DNA from: Bifidobacterium breve
GTDB lineage: Bacteria; Actinomycetota; Acidimicrobiia; Acidimicrobiales; Microtrichaceae
Direction of reading: 5' to 3'
Length of the DNA: 40,436 nt
NCBI GenBank assembly: GCA_945901935.1
Contig: CAMDLX010000009.1
Coordinates: 1-40,436 of the forward strand
This document shows positions 35,974 through 40,436 of the stretch, piece after piece. The first letter of the stretch is position 1, and each line of letters begins with the position of its first letter. The notes under the pieces were generated by a model. It saw only the letters and a program-made list of their open reading frames with translations. It made no database searches and was not told where the DNA came from. A program made the translations under genes and the position numbers.

Positions 35974-37056
35974 CTACACATTGAATCGGAAATCCATCAC
36001 GTCGCCATCGGCTACTACATATTCCTTACCCTCGATGCGCGCTTTCCCTACCTCACGCGCCTTTGCCCAAGAGCCCAACTCCAGCAGTTCATCCCAGTGG
36101 ATGGTTTCGGCACGAATAAACCCACGCTCAAAGTCAGTGTGGATGACACCGGCGCATTGCGGTGCTTTAGATCCCGTGCGGAACGTCCAAGCTCGAGTCT
36201 CTTTCTCGCCGGTAGTGAAAAAGGTCCTTAGGCCAAGCATCTGATACGCGGCGTGTAAGAACGCTGGCAGTGCGCCTTCGCCCAATCCAAGTGCTTCGAG
36301 CATCTCGGCGCGTGACTCTTCGTCGAGCATCGCTGCTTCGGCCTCGAGTTGGATACAGAGTCCAATGACTTGGTCGCCTGCGCCTGAGCCAAACGCTTCA
36401 CGTACCGGAGCTAAAAGCGGCTCCGGGTCAACGAGTTGTTCCTCATCAAGATTGACCAGCGCCATCGCAGGCTTGGCCGTGAGCAAGAAGAATGGCTTCA
36501 GTAAGTGCCGCTGCACTTCATCGAGTTGAGAGCGATAGATGGGGGTTCCTGCTTGAAGCAATTCAAGGGCTGCATCCATTGCAGCGACCTCATCGGCGAG
36601 CGTCTTATCAGCCCGAGCCGCCTTGCGCTTTTTGTCTGCTTGCTTCTCAAGGGTCTCAAGATCGGAGTACACCAACTCAACCTCGAGGGTATTGAGTTGG
36701 TCGACTGGATCCGAGGATCCGTCTACGTCAGTGTCGATGAAGGCGCGCAGGATAAAGACGATCGCGTCAACTTCTCGGATGTGAGCCAAGAAGCGATTGC
36801 CAAGTCCTTCGCCCTGAGCGGCACCCTCAACAAGTCCCGCAATATCCACAAACTGCACGCTGGCAGGAACAATGGATTTGGTCTGACTCATGATTGCCAA
36901 GCGCTGCAACCGATCATCAGGAACCTTCGCAACGCCAACGTTTGGGTCAACTGTGGCAAAGGCATATGGGGCGGCTAAGGCACCCCCACCGGCAAGAGCG
37001 TTATATAGCGATGACTTCCCTGCATTGGGTAAGCCGACAAATCCAAATCGTTCCAC
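35974..37056 (-). CDS. ychF: Ribosome-binding ATPase/GTPase YchF
   Basis: YchF is an Obg-family P-loop protein that prefers ATP and associates with ribosomes. The 360 residues show the G1 motif GLPNAGKSSLYNAL, the G3 motif DIAGLVEGAAQGEGLG and the C-terminal TGS domain with VIHTDFERGFIRAETIH and VADGDVMDFRFNV. GTG 37056 is chosen because AGGAA lies six bases upstream and the length equals the usual 360-365. The frame remains open to 37095. It diverges from the bL37 gene across about 150 bp. Confidence 0.97.
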   Translation of the reverse strand: MERFGFVGLPNAGKSSLYNALAGGGALAAPYAFATVDPNVGVAKVPDDRLQRLAIMSQTKSIVPASVQFVDIAGLVEGAAQGEGLGNRFLAHIREVDAIVFILRAFIDTDVDGSSDPVDQLNTLEVELVYSDLETLEKQADKKRKAARADKTLADEVAAMDAALELLQAGTPIYRSQLDEVQRHLLKPFFLLTAKPAMALVNLDEEQLVDPEPLLAPVREAFGSGAGDQVIGLCIQLEAEAAMLDEESRAEMLEALGLGEGALPAFLHAAYQMLGLRTFFTTGEKETRAWTFRTGSKAPQCAGVIHTDFERGFIRAETIHWDELLELGSWAKAREVGKARIEGKEYVVADGDVMDFRFNV

Positions 37057-37170
37057 GTGAAGTTCCTGAAAGTGAGGTGCTGAACAGGTTCGCACAGCAT
37101 GGCCACACGGTACTTGGTTCAGCGCTCCTGCCCCATCTGAGCCTGTTGAGCGCTAGGTCGCTGTGCCTCG

Positions 37171-37202
37171 TCTGGAGTCCGAGGGGTGACCTCCACTAAC
37201 AT
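37171..37202 (+). promoter_or_regulatory. bL37 promoter carrying the element shared with bS22
   Basis: GAGTCCGAGGGGTGAC (37175-37190) is followed six bases later by the -10-like TAACAT (37197-37202). The ATG at 37210 lies seven bases after the -10, where transcription should begin, so the mRNA is predicted to be leaderless. The first 16 bases match the bS22 upstream element at 15 of 16 positions. Confidence 0.6.
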
Positions 37203-37209
37203 GGTGAGC

Positions 37210-37299
37210 ATGTCACAACGCACGCAGAAGAAAAAAGCAAACGTGCGGCGTAAGAAGGCCAATCATGGCCGTAAGCCAAACGCCGGTCGCAACTCCTAA
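37210..37299 (+). CDS. Large ribosomal subunit protein bL37 (tiny actinobacterial form)
   Basis: A 29-residue basic peptide begins MSQRTQKKKANVRRKKANHG and continues RKPNAGRNS. The KKANHGRKPN block matches the bL37 protein I recall from actinobacterial 50S subunits, which is about 24 residues and ends near ANHGKRPN. A start at ATG 37201 would add MVS, but 37210 fits the family start and the predicted transcript start better. Its codon content is dominated by Lys/Arg. It is transcribed away from ychF and has no ribosome-binding site. The downstream 37300-37422 gap to the transporter shows nothing I can assign. Confidence 0.8.
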   Translation: MSQRTQKKKANVRRKKANHGRKPNAGRNS

Positions 37300-37422
37300 T
37301 TCACTTTCCGATTCTGGTCTGCGCTTCTCTTGGCACCTGCCGACGGGAGCGCAGTTCACGTTGTAGGCGAAGTTCCCCGTATCAACACCCTGCCTCGGTT
37401 CGGCTCTGTCGAAGTCGCGCCG

Positions 37423-38115
37423 TCAATCAAGCGGAGGTCGCGACAGATCCTCTGGGACTGCATAGATCAGCGGGATGCTCACAATCGTGGCCAAGCCTTT
37501 CACCACGATGTTCGCCCAGATGATCGACACCGCTACTGACCAGGGAAGCGTGCCACCAAAGGCGATGAGCACAAACACGATTGAGTCAATCGGGATTGCG
37601 ATCGCGTTCGAGGTCAGCACTCTGCCCCACTGCACCCGATGGCCGAATCGCATGACGAAGCGGTGGTACACCTCAGTGTCCGCGAACTCTGCGATCACTT
37701 GTGCAACTACCGAGGCGAGCACGATTCTGGTGACGGGATTGAGTACTGGACCAAACCACTCTTGTGCCGGCCCTGTCACCTCGGAGTCAGCCGGCAAGAT
37801 TGCTGCAAGGTACAACCCCAGAGCCAACACAATGTTGAAGGCAGCGGCACTCAAAATGATGACCCGAGCAGCCCATCGTCCACCGACCTTGTGGACAAGG
37901 TCTCGAAGCGTGAACGTGAGCGGGTAGGTCAGGGTTCCGGCGTCAATCGAGAAGCTTGCCCAGTCCGGACCTATTCGAAGAATCCTGACGGACATGACGT
38001 TCGCCATCAGTGAACAGGCTACGTAACCGGCGGCTGCTATCAGCAGCCAGGTGAGTGCACGGCGATTGAGATCTACCTCATTTGTCGTCGTGTCGGTCAG
38101 GGTCACGGTGGCCAC
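37423..38115 (-). CDS. VUT/YhhQ family transporter (probable queuosine precursor)
   Basis: YhhQ/VUT (vitamin uptake transporter) proteins import queuosine precursors such as preQ0. The 230-residue protein has about six membrane segments. Family landmarks are LRDLVHKVGGRWAARVI, EFADTEVYHRF and NAIAIPIDSIVFVLIAFGG. GTG 38115 or GTG 38106 are the best starts; an upstream extension reads through the divergent gene's start. The VOC gene begins at 38130 on the other strand, leaving about 14 bases between start codons. Substrate is inferred from the family; no queuosine genes are in the window. Confidence 0.85.
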   Translation of the reverse strand: MATVTLTDTTTNEVDLNRRALTWLLIAAAGYVACSLMANVMSVRILRIGPDWASFSIDAGTLTYPLTFTLRDLVHKVGGRWAARVIILSAAAFNIVLALGLYLAAILPADSEVTGPAQEWFGPVLNPVTRIVLASVVAQVIAEFADTEVYHRFVMRFGHRVQWGRVLTSNAIAIPIDSIVFVLIAFGGTLPWSVAVSIIWANIVVKGLATIVSIPLIYAVPEDLSRPPLD

Positions 38116-38129
38116 GGTACCGTTCCGCC

Positions 38130-38876
38130 ATGCCAGCCGACACTTTTGGTCCCCTAGAGAAGCCCGCTCTTGCCCGCCCACTTCAGCTTGAACTGCTCAG
38201 GCTCGGAGATACGGCTGCCGCTTGGAGCGCTGCGGGCTTCTTCGTCTCGGCTGAGGCCACGGTCACACTGGGACAGACAATCATTCAGTGCACTGGCCAA
38301 GGCGAACCCTTTCAGGGCTGGCAGATTCAGGGCTGCCAGATTCAGGACTGTCAGATTCAGGGCAGCCAGATTCAGGGCAGCGGCAGTTCAATTTCTGAGC
38401 ACTCTTCCATCGACGGCCTAAGACTGCTGGCTGCTAGCGACCAAGGTCCGAGGCTCAACTCGGTTGCATCGCAGCCTCACCCCAACGGCATCACGTCTAT
38501 TGACCACATCGTCGTCAGTACAGGTGACTCCCAACGCAGTATCGCCGCCTTTGAGTCGGCAGGGTTTGAGGTTCGCGGTAGTCGAAGCACGTCGAGTTAT
38601 GGGTCCCCGATGCGCCAAACATTCTTTTGGGCAGGCGATGTAATTGTCGAACTCATGGGTCCCGATCTTGGTGAGGCCACCAGCGAATCCCCTGCGCAGA
38701 TCTTTGGCTTGGCGCTCGTCGCGGCCGATCTTGACAGCACTGCAGCGGCACTTGGTGAACTACTCGGTACACCCAAAGCTGCAGTGCAGACCGGACGCCA
38801 GATTGCCCGGTTGCGGACGAACTCGGTTGGAATCGGGTTACCCATTGCAGTGATGAGCCCGCACCTGTCGAGTTAA
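38130..38876 (+). CDS. VOC (glyoxalase-like) superfamily protein with a QIQG repeat insertion
   Basis: The 248 residues include two glyoxalase-type beta-alpha modules: a weak N-terminal one, and TSIDHIVVSTGDSQRSIAAF with WAGDVIVELMGPD. Between them lies a repeat of five-residue QIQG[CS] units. The His and Glu that bind metal in VOC enzymes are present as DHIVV and IVELM, but substrate and chemistry are unknown. ATG 38130 is preferred; the longer frame to 38082 overlaps the divergent transporter. Confidence 0.82.
   Translation: MPADTFGPLEKPALARPLQLELLRLGDTAAAWSAAGFFVSAEATVTLGQTIIQCTGQGEPFQGWQIQGCQIQDCQIQGSQIQGSGSSISEHSSIDGLRLLAASDQGPRLNSVASQPHPNGITSIDHIVVSTGDSQRSIAAFESAGFEVRGSRSTSSYGSPMRQTFFWAGDVIVELMGPDLGEATSESPAQIFGLALVAADLDSTAAALGELLGTPKAAVQTGRQIARLRTNSVGIGLPIAVMSPHLSS
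38322..38381 (+). repeat. Four 15-bp in-frame tandem repeats in the VOC gene
   Basis: The units are CAGATTCAGGGCTGC, CAGATTCAGGACTGT and two identical CAGATTCAGGGCAGC, encoding QIQGC-QIQDC-QIQGS-QIQGS. A degenerate half-unit (PFQGW) precedes them. Identity between units is high, suggesting recent amplification. Confidence 0.92.
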
Positions 38877-38959
38877 GCAATAGCTTCGACTTTCAATATT
38901 TTTGGCCGAGTTCAGTTCGCCGAGGTGTTGATCAACTTACCCACCGGTAACATGGCGGG

Positions 38960-40436
38960 ATGTATGACTACCGCGCCCCAATTAAGGATGCCCTCTTCGC
39001 TCTGCGCCACATCGGCGAGATTGAGCAACTCTCGAAGAGCACTCTGTACGCTCAGGCCGATCTAGATACCGTTGCATCGGTCCTTGAGGAACAAGGCCGA
39101 TTCATGCAAGAGGTTTTTGGCCCGCTGAATGCGTCGGGCGACCGTGAGGGTTTGGTCTGGTCACCTGAGGGTGTGCAAACCCCCGCCGGGTTCAAAGAGG
39201 CATACGCAAAGTTCGTAGAGGCCGGGTGGCAAGGCCTGAACGCCGAGGTTGACTTTGGCGGGGCTGGATTCCCAGAAGCTGTTCAAGCCTGTGCGCTTGA
39301 GTTCGAGACGGCATCAAACGGAGCCCTCACCATGTGTCCTGGTCTCACCACCGGAGCAATTGAATGCCTGCAGGAGTGGGGCACCGAAGAGCAAAAAGAG
39401 CTCTACCTGCGCAAGTTGGTGACCGGGGAATGGACCGGAACCATGAACTTGACCGAGCCACAGGCTGGGTCCGACGTTGGACTCTGCACCACGAAAGCAC
39501 TGCCTCAAGAAGACGGCACCTACAAAATCTCGGGTATCAAGATCTACATCTCGTTCGGCGAGCACGACATGTCCGAAAACATCATCCACTTGGTGCTGGC
39601 CCGGCTACCCGATGCGCCCGCTGGAACCCGAGGCATCTCGCTGTTCATCGTGCCTAAATTCTTGCTCACCCCCGAGGGTGAACCCGGTGAGCGCAATGAT
39701 CTTCGCTGCGTATCGATTGAACACAAGATGGGCATCCACGCCTCCCCCACCTGCGTCATGAGTTTTGGTGATGAAGGTGGCGCCACTGGCTACTTGGTTG
39801 GAGAAGAGAACCAGGGCTTGCGCGCAATGTTCACCATGATGAACTCCGCCCGCATTGCCGTTGGAATCCAAGGCGTGGCACTCGGAGATGCTGCGTTCCA
39901 AAAGGCCCTTGCCTACTCTCAAGAGCGCAAGCAAGGTCGTAAAATCGGCGGCGAGTCCAAAGAGGCAGCCACGATCATCGAGCACCCTGACGTGCGTCGA
40001 ATGCTGCTCTTCATGAAGAGCCATATTGAGGCCATGCGTGCCCTCATTGTCTACAACGCCGCTGCGATTGACTTCTCTCGGGCACTCGAGGGCGAAGAGG
40101 CCGAACTCCAAGATGACCTTGCAGAGTTGCTCACGCCTGTAACCAAGGCCTGGTGTACCGATATAGGCATGGAGGTCACCTCCACGGCTATCCAAGTGTT
40201 TGGTGGCATGGGATATATCGAGGAGTCTGGCGTTGCTCAGCACTATCGCGATATGCGGATCGCACCAATCTACGAAGGTACCAATGGAATCCAGGCAATG
40301 GACCTTGTTGGACGCAAACTCGGCCTTCGAATGGGCGCAGTCGTCAACGGCCATCTTCAGAACATGCGCGATACAGATGCGCAGCTAGAGGCCGCTGGTA
40401 AAGAGTTCGAATCCATGCGTGCTGGCCTTGCCGAAT
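38960..40436 (+). CDS. Acyl-CoA dehydrogenase, large type, 3' end missing
   Basis: This FAD-dependent beta-oxidation-type enzyme is truncated by the window edge after 492 codons. It begins MYDYRAPIKDALFALRHIG, the start typical of roughly 590-600-residue acyl-CoA dehydrogenases with an extra C-terminal domain (FadE5- or DmdC-like). Landmarks are MNLTEPQAGSDVG for FAD binding, then KIYISFGEHDM, and the catalytic Glu in IYEGTNGIQAMDLVGRKL near residue 438. The ATG at 38960 is the first in-frame start. The gene follows VOC by 83 bp on the same strand. Substrate chain length is not predictable. A long opposite-strand frame (39605-40354) is a shadow. Confidence 0.95.
   Translation, partial: MYDYRAPIKDALFALRHIGEIEQLSKSTLYAQADLDTVASVLEEQGRFMQEVFGPLNASGDREGLVWSPEGVQTPAGFKEAYAKFVEAGWQGLNAEVDFGGAGFPEAVQACALEFETASNGALTMCPGLTTGAIECLQEWGTEEQKELYLRKLVTGEWTGTMNLTEPQAGSDVGLCTTKALPQEDGTYKISGIKIYISFGEHDMSENIIHLVLARLPDAPAGTRGISLFIVPKFLLTPEGEPGERNDLRCVSIEHKMGIHASPTCVMSFGDEGGATGYLVGEENQGLRAMFTMMNSARIAVGIQGVALGDAAFQKALAYSQERKQGRKIGGESKEAATIIEHPDVRRMLLFMKSHIEAMRALIVYNAAAIDFSRALEGEEAELQDDLAELLTPVTKAWCTDIGMEVTSTAIQVFGGMGYIEESGVAQHYRDMRIAPIYEGTNGIQAMDLVGRKLGLRMGAVVNGHLQNMRDTDAQLEAAGKEFESMRAGLAE

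Noticed and set aside
39605-40354. 249-residue minus-strand open frame
   Set aside because: It is antisense to the acyl-CoA dehydrogenase catalytic region, including the conserved Glu motif; the reverse translation looks like a codon-bias shadow.

Overview
The window looks like a chromosomal segment of an actinobacterium, most likely class Acidimicrobiia (an Ilumatobacter-like aquatic lineage is my best guess). This is inferred from moderately high GC, frequent GTG starts, and the actinobacterial gene set (DUF501, a DivIC/FtsB-like protein, YabN-type MazG, myo-inositol-phosphate synthase). The two tiny ribosomal proteins bS22 and bL37, first described in mycobacterial ribosomes, point the same way. 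No phage, insertion sequence, CRISPR array or rRNA is seen. Coding density is very high: no stretch over 300 bases lacks a gene, and the longest gap is 25511-25788.

Layout. Positions 1-17531, nearly all on the minus strand, form a housekeeping block: ppx/gppA (partial), DUF501, ftsB-like, eno, then an acyltransferase, a P450 and ino1, then mazG, a SurA-like lipoprotein, mfd, pth, rplY, prs, a shortened glmU and tRNA-Gln(TTG). From memory, the order ppx-DUF501-ftsB-eno-mazG-mfd ... glmU-prs-rplY-pth ... ispE-ksgA-tatD resembles the Mycobacterium tuberculosis Rv1008-Rv1026 neighbourhood, so much of it is an old actinobacterial block.

Positions 17570-25510 are a surface-polysaccharide island between tRNA-Gln and ispE: FkbM methyltransferase, GT4 glycosyltransferase, polyprenyl-phosphate sugar transferase, CelD/FemAB-like acyltransferase (plus strand), Wzx-type flippase, and a Wzz-like protein carrying a degenerate BY-kinase/ParA domain. 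The pathway continues after ispE-rsmA-tatD with a 999-residue protein. It joins an O-antigen polymerase/ligase, a Wzz-like co-polymerase and a second degenerate BY-kinase-like domain. A class I methyltransferase follows. Together these could start, extend, flip, polymerise and decorate a glycan.

Positions 32873-40436 hold a HAD phosphatase, a PfkB kinase, rsmI, DUF192, ychF, bL37, a VUT/YhhQ transporter, a VOC protein with a 15-bp repeat, and a partial acyl-CoA dehydrogenase.

Most notable: (1) bS22 and bL37, 11.4 kb apart, share a 15/16-identical promoter element at the same distance from the -10 box, with (near-)leaderless starts; (2) the Wzy-Wzz-pseudokinase fusion and its partner with a matching degenerate domain; (3) short in-frame tandem repeats (15, 12 and 9 bp) in unrelated conserved genes; (4) a GlmU lacking its acetyltransferase active site.
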